A program made the translations under genes and the position numbers. Below, piece by piece: positions 42,742 through 51,710 of a DNA stretch of 64,000 nt. The notes under the pieces were generated by a model. It saw nothing but the letters and a program-made list of their open reading frames with translations. It was not told the origin of the DNA and searched no databases. Every line of letters starts with the position of its first letter. Position 1 is the first letter of the stretch. The DNA is from Streptomyces sp. NBC_01262 (GTDB lineage: Bacteria > Actinomycetota > Actinomycetes > Streptomycetales > Streptomycetaceae): assembly GCF_036226365.1 (NCBI RefSeq), contig NZ_CP108462.1, forward strand, positions 3,328,501-3,392,500, in the 5' to 3' direction.

Positions 42742-43623
42742 ATGACAGGTCGACAGGTACCCAATATCCGGCAAAAGCACCTGGGTTCCGAACTGCGGAA
42801 GCTCCGCGAGTCGGCGAGGATTTCACAGAAATATGCGAGCGAGCATATCGACGGCGGACAGGCCAAGCTCTCCAAGATCGAGACGGGACGCCAGCACATC
42901 CGCCGCCTCGAACTGATCGCACTGCTCGACCTCTACGAGGTGGACGATCCCGCCCTGCGCGAATCGCTCTTATCGCTCTTACGGGACACCCGGAAGAAGG
43001 GCTGGTGGCACCAGCACGACGACACCCTCGACGCGGAGGCCCGCGAGATGCTCTCCCTTGAGGCGGACTGCGACCGGATCGCCCACTTCAGCGCCATGGT
43101 CGTCCCCGAACTCCTCCAGACCCCCGAGTACGCCCGCGCCCTCATCGAAGGCCTCGGCCCCCACCTCCCGCAGGAGCAGGTACGCCGCCGCGTCGAACTG
43201 CGCGTGCAGCGCCAGCGGATCCTCGACCGCGACACACCCCCGCAGTTCATCTGCGTCCTCGACGAGGGCGTTCTGCACCGCCCGGTAGGGGGCCCGCAGG
43301 TGATGGCCGCCCAGCTCCGCAGACTCGTCGTCCTGGGCCGCCGGCCCAGGACCCTCCTCCAGGTCGTGCCGCTGTGCCGGGGAGTCCATCCCGGGCTCCA
43401 CGGGACGTTCCGCGTGCTCTTCCACTCCTCCTCCACCGCGCTCGACGTCCTCGAAGTGACCGACTCGACCGGCAGCCGCTACCTCCACGACGACGCACAC
43501 GTCGAGACCCACCGCATCCTCTTCGACGAAGTCCGGGCAGCCGCCCTGCCCTCGCGTGATTCCCTTGAACTGATCACGCACATCGCCACTACGCTGGCGT
43601 CCACGGCAGGCAACACCGCGTGA
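42742..43623 (+). CDS. XRE-family regulator with DUF5753 domain; contains two TTA codons
   Basis: The 293-residue protein has an N-terminal XRE helix-turn-helix (LGSELRKLRESARISQKYAS to KLSKIETGRQHIRRLELIAL) and a C-terminal DUF5753 domain (IAHFSAMVVPELLQTPEYAR, LHRPVGGPQVMAAQLRRLV, DSTGSRYLHD). Such regulators pair with small DUF397 proteins, as here (46 bp downstream), and belong to the WhiJ-like group that affects development. Two TTA leucine codons at 42970-42972 and 42979-42981 mean full translation needs the bldA tRNA. AAGGAAGAGG precedes the ATG. Confidence 0.88.
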   Translation: MTGRQVPNIRQKHLGSELRKLRESARISQKYASEHIDGGQAKLSKIETGRQHIRRLELIALLDLYEVDDPALRESLLSLLRDTRKKGWWHQHDDTLDAEAREMLSLEADCDRIAHFSAMVVPELLQTPEYARALIEGLGPHLPQEQVRRRVELRVQRQRILDRDTPPQFICVLDEGVLHRPVGGPQVMAAQLRRLVVLGRRPRTLLQVVPLCRGVHPGLHGTFRVLFHSSSTALDVLEVTDSTGSRYLHDDAHVETHRILFDEVRAAALPSRDSLELITHIATTLASTAGNTA

Positions 43624-43669
43624 CGGCACGACCGCACGATCGCACGAACCGGACGGGGAGGAACCCGGC

Positions 43670-43951
43670 ATGTCAGAGCAGGCGCAGGACCACGCGCAGG
43701 AGTCGGAGCAGGAGCGCGCCGCGCGCAAGGAGGCCGAGAAGAACGAGCTGTACGCGATGGACATCTCCGGCGTGACCTGGGTCAGCGCCGGCGGCGACCC
43801 CGCCGAGGGGCAGGTCGAACTCGCCTTCCTGGAGGGCGGAGCCGTCGCCATGCGCAACTCGGCCGAGCCGGAGGGTCCGGTGCTGCGCTATACGGCCGCC
43901 GAGTGGCGGGCGTTCCAGCTCGGCGCCATCGACGGCGAGTTCGACATCTGA
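43670..43951 (+). CDS. DUF397 small protein, partner of the XRE regulator
   Basis: The 93-residue protein has an acidic, Glu/Ala-rich leader of about 25 residues and then the DUF397 core (VTWVSAGGDPAEGQVELAFL, VAMRNSAEPEGPVLRYTAAE, WRAFQLGAIDGEFDI). The family normally begins near the core, so the leader is an extra. DUF397 proteins are believed to antagonise or modulate the XRE partner by direct contact. GGGAGG lies ahead of the ATG. Confidence 0.85.
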   Translation: MSEQAQDHAQESEQERAARKEAEKNELYAMDISGVTWVSAGGDPAEGQVELAFLEGGAVAMRNSAEPEGPVLRYTAAEWRAFQLGAIDGEFDI

Positions 43952-43969
43952 GGCGTCCGGTCCGGGCGC

Positions 43970-44743
43970 TCAGCGCAGCAGGTTGACGCTCGCCAGCACC
44001 GTGAAGAGCAGCACGAGCCGCTCGAACAGCTTCTGGTCGATGCGGTGGACGACGATCCGGCCGATGTACGCCCCCGCGAGCACCGCCACCGCGAGCAGGG
44101 CGTCCCGCGCCAGCGACTGGCCGTCGATCAGCCCCAGACCGACGCTGAACGGAAGCTTGAAGAGGTTCACGATGAGGAAGAACCAGGCACCCGTGCCGAG
44201 GAAGCCCAGCATCGTGTAACCGGCCGACAGCAGGTACAGGGACATCGCCGGGCCGCCCGCGTTGGCCACCATCGTCGTGAAGCCCGCGAGGAGGCCGAAG
44301 ACCAGCGCCCGGCCGTGGTGCGGGCGCCGGGGCCCGGCATCGGGCCCCGCGTCCGGCACGTCCTCACGCCTCCGGCGCTTCTGCCACACGTGGTACACCG
44401 CCATCGCCAGCAGAAAGCCGCCGATCGTGCGCCGCATGACGATGTCGTCGACCTGCGCCACGAACACCGCCCCCACCAGCACCCCCACCGCGACCGACGG
44501 GAACAGCCTGAGCAGCGCCGGCCAGTCCGTGTGCCGCCGGTAGGCGCGTACGGCGACCACATCACCGACCAGCAGCAGCGGCAGCAGCGCCCCGGTCGAC
44601 TCCCGGGCGGGCAGCACGGAGGCGAAGAGGGCGACGCTGATGGCGCTGACGCCGCTGATCGCCGTCTTGGAGAATCCCACCAGGAGGGCGGCCGCGAGCA
44701 GCGCGGATATCTGCAGTGCGCCGAGGGTGCCGAGTCCGATCAC
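43970..44743 (-). CDS. TauE/SafE-family sulfite/sulfoacetate exporter-like permease
   Basis: The 257-residue protein has about eight membrane helices arranged as two halves, each starting with the family's GFSKTAISGVSAI and GFTTMVANAGGPAMSLYLLS motifs. The N-A-G-G-P motif is the family signature. TauE/SafE proteins move sulfite, sulfonates or similar organic anions. A cytoplasmic charged loop (QKRRRREDVPDAG) divides the halves. No sulfur gene is adjacent, so the substrate is open. It is convergent with the DUF397 gene. Confidence 0.85.
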   Translation of the reverse strand: MIGLGTLGALQISALLAAALLVGFSKTAISGVSAISVALFASVLPARESTGALLPLLLVGDVVAVRAYRRHTDWPALLRLFPSVAVGVLVGAVFVAQVDDIVMRRTIGGFLLAMAVYHVWQKRRRREDVPDAGPDAGPRRPHHGRALVFGLLAGFTTMVANAGGPAMSLYLLSAGYTMLGFLGTGAWFFLIVNLFKLPFSVGLGLIDGQSLARDALLAVAVLAGAYIGRIVVHRIDQKLFERLVLLFTVLASVNLLR

Positions 44744-44791
44744 GGCCCAACCTCATCACGGGCCTGCCCGGCATCCCCCGGCGGGGGAGGC

Positions 44792-45418
44792 TCAGCCCTC
44801 GTTGGGCACGGTCTCGTACTTCGGCGTGAGCTCGGCCATCTGCTTCAGCGCGTCCTTGCGGTCGCGCTTGGAGAGCCGGTCGATATACAGGTAGCCGTTG
44901 AGGTGGTCGGTCTCGTGCTGGAGGCAGCGGGCGAAGAAGCCGCCGCCCGCGACGACGACCGGGTTGCCGTGCTGGTCCTGGCCGCGGCAGACCGCGTAGT
45001 CGGGGCGCGGCAGCTCGGCGTAGGCGCCGGGGACGGACAGGCAGCCCTCGTTGCCGTCGTCGAGGATCCGCTGGTCGGCGGGGAGGTCGTCGACGACGGG
45101 GTTGACGATGTGGCCGGTGTGGCGGACGCCGTCGTCGTCGGGGCAGTCGTAGACGAAGACCCGCAGGGGGACGCCGATCTGGTTGGCGGCCAAGCCGACG
45201 CCCTCGGCGGCGCGCTGGCTGGCGAACATGTCGTCGATGAGCTGGGCCAGCTCGGCGGTGCCGAACTCGGTGACGGGCCGGCACGGATGGTGCAGCACCG
45301 GATTGCCGACGACGGTGATGGGGCGGACGGTGCCACGGGCACGGTGGGCGGCTTCGCGCTCCTCGGCGTCCGTCACATCGTCGGTGAACGCGGTCTGCTC
45401 GGTGTCCTGCTGCGACAT
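44792..45418 (-). CDS. def: Peptide deformylase
   Basis: The enzyme removes the N-formyl group from nascent proteins. The three motifs are complete: [10 protein letters not shown] (73-82), EGCLSVPG (124-131, metal-ligand Cys126) and QHETDH (167-172, metal ligands His168 and His172 with catalytic Glu169). At 208 residues it is longer than most because of an acidic N-terminal extension of about 35 residues. Streptomycetes have several paralogues; this one lies between the TauE-like and TPR genes with no fmt gene beside it. Confidence 0.92.
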   Translation of the reverse strand: MSQQDTEQTAFTDDVTDAEEREAAHRARGTVRPITVVGNPVLHHPCRPVTEFGTAELAQLIDDMFASQRAAEGVGLAANQIGVPLRVFVYDCPDDDGVRHTGHIVNPVVDDLPADQRILDDGNEGCLSVPGAYAELPRPDYAVCRGQDQHGNPVVVAGGGFFARCLQHETDHLNGYLYIDRLSKRDRKDALKQMAELTPKYETVPNEG

Positions 45419-45484
45419 GGTGTGCCGTACGCCTTCCTGGGGCTTCTCGTCATTGGCCCGTCAAGGGTACGTGGCAGCGCGCGC

Positions 45485-46564
45485 TCAGCAGACCTCTTCG
45501 AGATCACGCCAGTCCCGGCTCTCCGGGCTGTCGGCGACCCAGCTGTCCAGCAGCCCGCGCACCAGCGTGGCCGGGGCCGCGATACCGCACTCGCGCTCGG
45601 GCACCCACAGGGCACCGGCGCTGCGGTGGCTGAGGTGCCCGGGGTGGCCGGGCTCGCTGTGGTCGTGCGGGTCGCGGGCGGCGGCGGAGCCGGAGCCGTC
45701 GTCCGTGGGCATCCGCCCCTCGGAACACGTACGGCACAGCAGGCGTACGGAGGACGACCAGTCCTCGGCCGCGAAGCCCGCGTCGGCGGCGAGCCGCTCC
45801 AGGGCGTCGCGGTCGGCCTCGGTGGCCGCTTCGAGCAGCACGAGCCAGGTGGGGACCGGAGAGGGCGCCCAGAGCTCGATCTCGTCGAACACGGGGTACG
45901 CGGCCCCGTCGGCCGTGGCGCGCTCGCCGTGCGGCACCCCGTCGTGCAGGACGACCTCGCCCCAGCGCCGCCCGGAGGACGGCAGCGGGATGCTCAGCAC
46001 CTCGACGCGCGCGGGGTCCAGGCGGCGGCCCCAGACGACCTCGGCCTCGCCCTCCGGGGAGAGCCGGACGGCCGCGCTGCCCAGCTCCATCTCCAGCGGG
46101 CCGTCACCCGGCGAACCGGCGGAAGCGGGGGAACCGGCGGAATCCGGCATGCGCAGGCCGTACGCCTGCCACGCGCGACGCGCGAGCGGCCAGTCCTGCA
46201 GTGCGGTGGCCGCGATGCCGACGTTCCACCAGTCGGGGGCGCCGGGGGCGCGGTCCAGCAGCGCGACGGCGCGCAGCCCGGCGGTGCGGGCCTGCTCCCA
46301 GTCGTGCCGGAACTTGTGCAGGAGGGCCAGGTTGTACCAGGACTCCGAGAGCCAGGGCTCCAGGTCGGCGGCACGGGTGAGCAGAGCGCCGGCGTCCTCG
46401 TACCGCCCGTCGCCGATCAGCGTGAACGCACGGTCCGTCGCCTGCCGCCAGGTGGCGGAGGGCCGGTGCCGTCCTCTGCCGAAGATCCTCAATGTCCGCC
46501 TGCCGATCCCGGTTACCGCGTCTGCGCTTTGGTGCCGCGGGTGCCCATCTGTCCTCCTTGCCAT
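45485..46564 (-). CDS. TPR-containing protein of unknown function
   Basis: The 359-residue protein begins with a basic stretch and then shows TPR-like helices (AFTLIGDGRYEDAGALLTRA, SWYNLALLHKFRHDWEQART, WWNVGIAATALQDWPLARRA). The C-terminal half is a mixed region with VRLLCRTCSEGRMP, DHSEPGHPGHLSHRSAGALW and WVPERECGIAAP, giving several His and Cys that could bind metal. The start is uncertain: ATG 46564 has no ribosome binding site, while AGGAGG just inside it serves an 11-codon frame at 46513-46548, and a TTG further in could be used. Function unknown. Confidence 0.65.
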   Translation of the reverse strand: MARRTDGHPRHQSADAVTGIGRRTLRIFGRGRHRPSATWRQATDRAFTLIGDGRYEDAGALLTRAADLEPWLSESWYNLALLHKFRHDWEQARTAGLRAVALLDRAPGAPDWWNVGIAATALQDWPLARRAWQAYGLRMPDSAGSPASAGSPGDGPLEMELGSAAVRLSPEGEAEVVWGRRLDPARVEVLSIPLPSSGRRWGEVVLHDGVPHGERATADGAAYPVFDEIELWAPSPVPTWLVLLEAATEADRDALERLAADAGFAAEDWSSSVRLLCRTCSEGRMPTDDGSGSAAARDPHDHSEPGHPGHLSHRSAGALWVPERECGIAAPATLVRGLLDSWVADSPESRDWRDLEEVC

Positions 46565-46795
46565 CGGCGGGCGTATCCACACCCCACCGGGCTTGTCGGT
46601 TTGGCGACATGGTGCCGCTCAGCGGCATCCAACCACGGGAACGGGGGCCGCCGCTCCTTACCGTCCGGTTCCGTCCCCGTCCCGGACGACGTCCCTGGTC
46701 AGCGCCTCGGCCGGGCGTACGAAAAACGCCCTCCGCCAGCGCGAAGAGCGTTTTTCACCTCGTCCGTCGTACGTCGTGGTACGCCTGCGGGGCGC

Positions 46796-47122
46796 CTACG
46801 AGGCCGGCGAGCCCTCGGCCGCCGCCTCGACCTCCGCCGACGGCTCCGGAACGGGCGCCGGGGCCTCGCCCGCCCGGATCAGCTGGATCCGGGTGAGCAC
46901 CTTCGCGCGCAGGTCGGTCGGCACGTCGTCCGATCCGCAGCAGCGCTTGACCAGCTTCTTCACGGCCGCCTCCAGCCCGTACTTCTCCAGGCAGGGGTGG
47001 CACTCGTCGAAGTGCTGCTTGAATTTCGCGCAGCCGTCGTCGGACATCTCGTTGTCGAGGTACTCGTACAGGTGATCGAGTACTTCGGAGCAGTCCGTCT
47101 CATGCGGGTTGCCGCAGCTCAT
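46796..47122 (-). CDS. rsrA: Zinc-binding redox anti-sigma factor RsrA
   Basis: The 108-residue protein binds SigR and releases it when disulfide bonds form. The full cysteine pattern of RsrA is conserved: Cys3, Cys11, Cys31, His37, Cys41, Cys44, Cys61 and Cys62, with [14 protein letters not shown] forming the zinc site. The C-terminal tail is Pro/Glu/Ala-rich and disordered. Its ATG overlaps the sigR stop by 4 bp (ATGA), so the antagonist is made in step with the sigma factor. Confidence 0.95.
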   Translation of the reverse strand: MSCGNPHETDCSEVLDHLYEYLDNEMSDDGCAKFKQHFDECHPCLEKYGLEAAVKKLVKRCCGSDDVPTDLRAKVLTRIQLIRAGEAPAPVPEPSAEVEAAAEGSPAS

Positions 47123-47763
47123 GTGCCCGAGCCCTTCTCATCTCCCGCGCCCGCCGGGACGAGCCCGCGTTCCCGCGCATAGTCCTCAAGCAGCGAGCGC
47201 AGCTGCCGCCGCCCCCGGTGCAGCCGGGACATCACCGTGCCGATGGGTGTCCCCATGATGTCGGCGATCTCCTTGTACGCAAAGCCCTCGACGTCGGCGA
47301 GATACACGGCGATCCGGAACTCCTCCGGGATCGTCTGCAGTGCCGTCTTCACATCGGAGTCCGGCAGGTGGTCCAGCGCCTGCGACTCCGCGGAGCGCAG
47401 CCCCGTCGACATGTGCGACTCGGCGCGCGCGAGCTGCCAGTCCTCGATCTCCTCCGTACCGCTGCGCTGCGGTTCACGCTGCTTCTTGCGGTAGGAGTTG
47501 ATGAAGCTGTTGGTGAGGATGCGGTACAGCCAGGCCTTCAGGTTCGTGCCCTCACGGAACTGGTGGAAGGACGCGTACGCCTTCGCGTACGTCTCCTGCA
47601 CCAGGTCTTCGGCATCGGCCGGATTACGGGTCATGCGCAACGCGGCCGAGTACATCTGGTCGAGGAACTCCAGGGCGTCGCGCTCGAAGCGCGCATTGCG
47701 CTCGGCGCCCGTCTCCTGGGGACCTGCGGCCGTGCTGTCTTCGGTGCCGGTGACCGGACCCAC
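47119..47763 (-). CDS. sigR: ECF sigma factor SigR (thiol-oxidative stress)
   Basis: The 214-residue stable form begins [10 protein letters not shown] at GTG 47763. Regions 2 ([35 protein letters not shown]) and 4 ([40 protein letters not shown]) are complete. SigR induces thioredoxin, mycothiol and proteolysis genes after disulfide stress. The frame stays open upstream to about 48009; S. coelicolor makes an unstable longer SigR' with a roughly 55-residue extension, and candidate GTG/ATG starts for such a form exist here between 47935 and 47960. A SigR-type promoter lies upstream. Confidence 0.95.
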   Translation of the reverse strand: MGPVTGTEDSTAAGPQETGAERNARFERDALEFLDQMYSAALRMTRNPADAEDLVQETYAKAYASFHQFREGTNLKAWLYRILTNSFINSYRKKQREPQRSGTEEIEDWQLARAESHMSTGLRSAESQALDHLPDSDVKTALQTIPEEFRIAVYLADVEGFAYKEIADIMGTPIGTVMSRLHRGRRQLRSLLEDYARERGLVPAGAGDEKGSGT

Positions 47764-48002
47764 CTCCTCCAAGACGATCACGGGGCCAAAACCGGTCCCG
47801 CTCGAATCGGAGGATATCCCGCTGGAGATCGGCGTGCCGGACGTGTCCGCGGCAGAGCCCTTGCCAGGACCTCCCACCGGCCACTGCGGCCATGACAGAT
47901 ATGGCGCTGTGGCGCGGGGCTGGCATGCGGATGAGACCATGCGGCTGCCTTCCTCACTCATGCGTCTGCTTGCGCATCCGTTTTCGTGTGTACGACCGGC
48001 AC

Positions 48003-48029
48003 AACGCATCCGGCAGGCGGCTCATTCCC
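48003..48029 (-). promoter_or_regulatory. SigR-dependent promoter of the sigR-rsrA operon
   Basis: On the minus strand GGGAAT (48029-48024) and GTT (48005-48003) are separated by exactly 18 bp, the SigR consensus. It would give the autoregulated transcript that encodes the long SigR' form. It begins 13 bp after the end of the upstream hydrolase gene. Confidence 0.85.
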
Positions 48030-48041
48030 CTTGCGCCGCCC

Positions 48042-48674
48042 TTACGGAAGGACGCCCTCCAGCCATCGTGTGACGGCGTCCGTGAGCAGCGCGAGCGCGC
48101 TGTCCTGCGTGATGTCGGCCGTCTTCGGCACCGCGAAGCCGTGGTCCCCGTGCGGCACCGTGACGGGCTCGACGCCCGCCGGGAACTCCTCGGGCCGCCC
48201 GAACGGATCGCGCCCGCCCTGCACCACCAGCGTGGGCACGCCGGCCCCCAGCAGCTCGTCCGCCCTGGACTTCTCCGGCCTCCCCGGCGGATGCAGCGGA
48301 AACGCCAGCGCCAGCACCCCCGCCGCCCCCAGCTCCCCCGCCGTCCGGCACGCCACCCGCGCCCCCGCGCTGCGCCCGCCGGCCACCACCGGCAGCCCCG
48401 GCTTCGCCAGCGCCTGCCACACCTCCCGCCACGCCGCGTCCAGCGCCTTCGGCGCCGGCGCCATCCGCTTGCCCGCCACCCGCCACGGCTGCTCCACCAG
48501 CGCCACGGTCACCCCGCGCGACGGCAGCACGGCCGCCAGCGCCTGAAGGTCCCGGGCCTCGATGCCGCCGCCCGCGCCATGGCCCAGCGCGACGACGCCG
48601 CGCGCGCCACGCGCCCAGTACCAGGTGACGCGGGCGTCGCCCGCAGCCGTCGGGACGATCTCGCTTGCGCTCAT
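48042..48674 (-). CDS. Small alpha/beta hydrolase (KAT/Tex30-like)
   Basis: The 210-residue protein has an alpha/beta-hydrolase core: GVVALGHGAGGGIEARDLQA near the start (oxyanion-hole region), the nucleophile elbow VVAGGRSAGARVACRTA (Ser in G-R-S-A-G), the acidic residue around VVQGGRDPFGRPEE and the final histidine in VPHGDHGFAVPK. This is the dienelactone-hydrolase-related group often annotated only as hydrolase. It reads towards sigR and stops just before the sigR promoter. The substrate is unknown. Confidence 0.8.
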   Translation of the reverse strand: MSASEIVPTAAGDARVTWYWARGARGVVALGHGAGGGIEARDLQALAAVLPSRGVTVALVEQPWRVAGKRMAPAPKALDAAWREVWQALAKPGLPVVAGGRSAGARVACRTAGELGAAGVLALAFPLHPPGRPEKSRADELLGAGVPTLVVQGGRDPFGRPEEFPAGVEPVTVPHGDHGFAVPKTADITQDSALALLTDAVTRWLEGVLP

Positions 48675-48699
48675 GAGGGCAGTCTTGCAGCGGGCGCCG

Positions 48700-49512
48700 T
48701 CAGAACAGCGTCTGCTCCTCCGGAGCCGGCAACGGCTCCACAAGCTCAGGCCCGTTGTTGCGCACGTTGCTGACCTCCGTCCGTACCGGGTAGGCCCGGA
48801 GCCACCCGGCCGCCGGAGGCACGAGCAGCTCGCGCAGGGCGTCGGGCTCGGTCCGCGAGGGGTCGAGCCAGTCGTCCCACCGGTCCGGCGTGAGGATGAG
48901 CGGCATGCGCGGGTGGATCTCGGCCAGGGACCGCGGGCGGTCCTCCTCGGCCGGCTCGGCGAAGGGCTCGACGTCCGCGGCGGTGGTTATGACGGTGCAG
49001 GTCACCCACCAGGCCAGGGGATGGTCATCGGCGAGCGTGCGGTCCCGCCAGAACTCGTACAGCCCGGCCATGGCCATCACGGACCCGTCCACCGGGGTCA
49101 CGAAATACGGCTGCTTGCGGCCCCGCTTCTTCTTCCCCTCCTCCTCCAGCTGCCGCTCCCCCGCCGCCGTGACCCACTCGTAGTAGCCGTCCGCGGGAAG
49201 CAGGCACCGGCGCGCGGCGAAGGGCCGCCGGAAGGAGGCCTTCTCGTGCACGGTCTCGGCCCGGGCGTTGATCATCTTGACGCCGACGTCCGGCGACTTG
49301 GCCCACCCCGGCACCAGCCCCCACCGCAGGCCGCGCAGTTGCCGGACGACCTCGCCGGTCTCCTTGTCGGGCCGCTCCAGGACCGCGTACGTCGTGTCCG
49401 TGGGCGCGACGTTCCAGTTCGGGGCGAGCGCCTCCTCCGGGTCCCACTGCCGCACGTCGAACAGGCCGACGAGGTCCTCCGGCCTTCGGCTCGCTGCGTA
49501 TCGTCCGCACAT
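48700..49512 (-). CDS. SRAP/HMCES-type abasic-site DNA crosslinking protein (YedK family)
   Basis: The 270-residue protein begins MCGRYAASRRPEDL, and Cys2 becomes the N-terminal nucleophile that forms a thiazolidine link with abasic sites in single-stranded DNA. Other family residues are present: APNWNVAPTDT (Asn), LRWGLVPGWA, MINARAETV, LLPADGYYEW (Glu) and IHPRMPLIL (His). It protects abasic sites during replication. It lies 25 bp upstream of the hydrolase gene in the same direction and is divergent from the M50 gene. Confidence 0.92.
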   Translation of the reverse strand: MCGRYAASRRPEDLVGLFDVRQWDPEEALAPNWNVAPTDTTYAVLERPDKETGEVVRQLRGLRWGLVPGWAKSPDVGVKMINARAETVHEKASFRRPFAARRCLLPADGYYEWVTAAGERQLEEEGKKKRGRKQPYFVTPVDGSVMAMAGLYEFWRDRTLADDHPLAWWVTCTVITTAADVEPFAEPAEEDRPRSLAEIHPRMPLILTPDRWDDWLDPSRTEPDALRELLVPPAAGWLRAYPVRTEVSNVRNNGPELVEPLPAPEEQTLF

Positions 49513-49565
49513 AGTTGCCAGATTGCCACGTCGGACTGACAGCTCGCCGTCATAGGGTGCCCCTC

Positions 49566-50279
49566 GTGCAGTTCACCCAAGTGACCAACGTCTGGAACGA
49601 AGTCTTCGGCACTCAGCCGGACCCGTCCCCCTGGCTCGTGGCGGCCACCGCGCTCATAGCGCTCGTCGCCGTCGTGCCGCACCCCATATGGCGGCTGACC
49701 CGCAACGCGATCACGATCGCGCACGAGGGCGGCCACGGCCTGGTCGCCCTGCTGACCGGACGCCGCCTCGACGGCATCCGGCTGCACTCCGACACCTCGG
49801 GCCTGACCGTCTCGCGCGGCAAGCCGCGCGGCCTCGGCATGGTGCTGACCGCCGCCGCGGGCTACTCCGCGCCCTCGCTCCTGGGCATCCTGGGCGCGCT
49901 GCTGCTCGCCGGCGGCCACATAACGGCCCTGCTGTGGGGCGCGACCGCGCTGCTGATCGCGATGCTGGTGATGATCCGGAACGCGTACGGAGCGCTGACC
50001 GTCATCCTCACGGGCGCGGCCTTTCTGCTGGTGTCGTGGCTGACGACAGCCGCCGTGCAGGCCGCCTTCGCATATCTGGTCGTCTGGTTCCTGCTGGTCG
50101 GCGGCCTGCGCCCGGTCTTCGAGCTGCAGGGCAAGCGCCGCCACGGCGGAGCGCCGCAGTCGGACGCAGACCAGCTCGCGCGCCTCACGCACACTCCCGC
50201 GGCCCTGTGGATGCTGCTTTTCTACGCGATCGGGCTGATCGGCCTGTTCGGCGGCGGCCGCTGGCTGCTGGGGCTCTAG
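49566..50279 (+). CDS. M50-family membrane metalloprotease-like protein
   Basis: The 237-residue protein has about six membrane helices and the zinc motif IAHEGGHGLVALLTGR (His53, Glu54, His57). This is the HExxH site of intramembrane site-2-type proteases in the short M50B group. The third ligand, normally in an N/D-x-x-P-x-x-D-like motif, is not obvious; the most likely region is VMIRNAYGALTV. It lacks a PDZ domain. GTG 49566 is used because the longer ATG frame at 49515 runs into the start of the divergent gene. Substrate unknown. Confidence 0.8.
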   Translation: MQFTQVTNVWNEVFGTQPDPSPWLVAATALIALVAVVPHPIWRLTRNAITIAHEGGHGLVALLTGRRLDGIRLHSDTSGLTVSRGKPRGLGMVLTAAAGYSAPSLLGILGALLLAGGHITALLWGATALLIAMLVMIRNAYGALTVILTGAAFLLVSWLTTAAVQAAFAYLVVWFLLVGGLRPVFELQGKRRHGGAPQSDADQLARLTHTPAALWMLLFYAIGLIGLFGGGRWLLGL

Positions 50280-50373
50280 CCTGCCGGAGGGCGTACCAGA
50301 TTCCTGTTTCACTCAGGTTTCGCCCGATACGATCAAGATTCTCCCTTCGCGCCAGCCACTACGCTTGTGACCC

Positions 50374-51705
50374 ATGACCGGTAACACCGCGCACACCGCC
50401 CTGTGGCCCGCCCCGATCGCGTCCGGCCCCGTCGACGCGACCGTCACCGTGCCCGGGTCGAAGTCGGTCACCAACCGCGCCCTCGTACTGTCCGCGCTCG
50501 CCTCCGAGCCCGGCTGGCTGCGCCGCCCGCTGCGCAGCCGCGACACCCTGCTGATGGCCGAGGCGCTGCGCGCGATGGGCGTCCAGATCGACGAGACCGT
50601 GAACCCGTACGGCGGCGAGGCCTGGCGGGTCATCCCCGCCGGGCTGCACGGCCCGGCCACGGTCGACGTCGGCAACGCCGGCACCGTGATGCGCTTCCTG
50701 CCCCCGGTGGCCGCGCTCGCCGACGGCTCCATCCGCTTCGACGGCGACCCGCGTTCGTACGAGCGGCCGCTGCACGGCGTGATCGACGCCCTGCGCGTGC
50801 TGGGCGCCCGCATCGACGACGAGGGGCGCGGCGCGCTCCCGCTGACCGTGCACGGCAACGGGGCGCTGGACGGCGGCCGGGTCACCATCGACGCGTCCTC
50901 GTCCTCGCAGTTCGTGAGCGCGCTGCTGCTGTCCGCGCCGCGCTTCAACCAGGGGGTGGAGGTGCGCCACGTGGGCCCAACACTGCCCTCCCTCCCCCAC
51001 ATCAAGATGACGGTGGAGATGCTGCGCGCCTCCGGCGCCAAGGTGGACACCCCCGAGCACGGCGGCGAGCCGAACGTCTGGCGGGTCGACCCCAGCGCGC
51101 TGCTCGGCAGCGACATCACCGTCGAGCCGGACCTGTCCAACGCCCAGCCCTTCCTCGCCGCCGCCCTCATCACCGGCGGCCGCGTCACCATCCCCGACTG
51201 GCCCGAGCGCACCACCCAGCCGGGCGACGCCCTGCGCGAACTCTTCACGCGCATGGGCGGTTCCTGCGAGCTCAACGAAAAGGGCCTGACCTTCACCGGT
51301 TCCGGCCGCGTCCACGGCATCGACGCCGACCTCGGCGATGTCGGCGAGCTCACCCCCGGCATCGCCGCCGTCGCAGCGCTGGCCGACTCCGAGTCCGTCC
51401 TGCGCGGCGTAAGCCACCTGCGCATGCACGAAACCGACCGGCTCGCCGCCCTCACCAAGGAGATCAACGAGCTCGGCGGCGATGTCACGGAGACCGAGGA
51501 CGGCCTGCGCATCCGCCCCCGCCCGCTGCACTCCGGGGTCTTCCACACCTACGACGACCACCGCCTCGCCACCGCGGCCGCCATCCTCGGCCTGGCCGTG
51601 CCCGGCATCCAGGTGGAGAACGTGGCCACCACCGCCAAGACCCTCCCCGACTTCCCCGAGATGTGGACCGCCATGCTTTCCCCTGTGTCCCCGGTACGGG
51701 CCTGA
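50374..51705 (+). CDS. aroA: 3-phosphoshikimate 1-carboxyvinyltransferase (EPSP synthase)
   Basis: The 443-residue enzyme of the shikimate pathway joins phosphoenolpyruvate to shikimate-3-phosphate. Hallmarks are [18 protein letters not shown] at the start, [19 protein letters not shown] (the N-A-G-T glyphosate/PEP loop with R), [32 protein letters not shown], the catalytic-base aspartate region [16 protein letters not shown] and [17 protein letters not shown]. Length is normal. rsgA follows 5 bp after the stop, a conserved pairing in actinomycetes. Confidence 0.94.
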   Translation: MTGNTAHTALWPAPIASGPVDATVTVPGSKSVTNRALVLSALASEPGWLRRPLRSRDTLLMAEALRAMGVQIDETVNPYGGEAWRVIPAGLHGPATVDVGNAGTVMRFLPPVAALADGSIRFDGDPRSYERPLHGVIDALRVLGARIDDEGRGALPLTVHGNGALDGGRVTIDASSSSQFVSALLLSAPRFNQGVEVRHVGPTLPSLPHIKMTVEMLRASGAKVDTPEHGGEPNVWRVDPSALLGSDITVEPDLSNAQPFLAAALITGGRVTIPDWPERTTQPGDALRELFTRMGGSCELNEKGLTFTGSGRVHGIDADLGDVGELTPGIAAVAALADSESVLRGVSHLRMHETDRLAALTKEINELGGDVTETEDGLRIRPRPLHSGVFHTYDDHRLATAAAILGLAVPGIQVENVATTAKTLPDFPEMWTAMLSPVSPVRA

Positions 51706-51710
51706 AGGCC

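Noticed and set aside
44045..47182. Open frame of about 1,045 codons on the plus strand across several genes
   Set aside because: It crosses the antisense of TauE, def, the TPR gene and rsrA, and its composition (Arg/Gly/Ala/His-rich) is that of a shadow.
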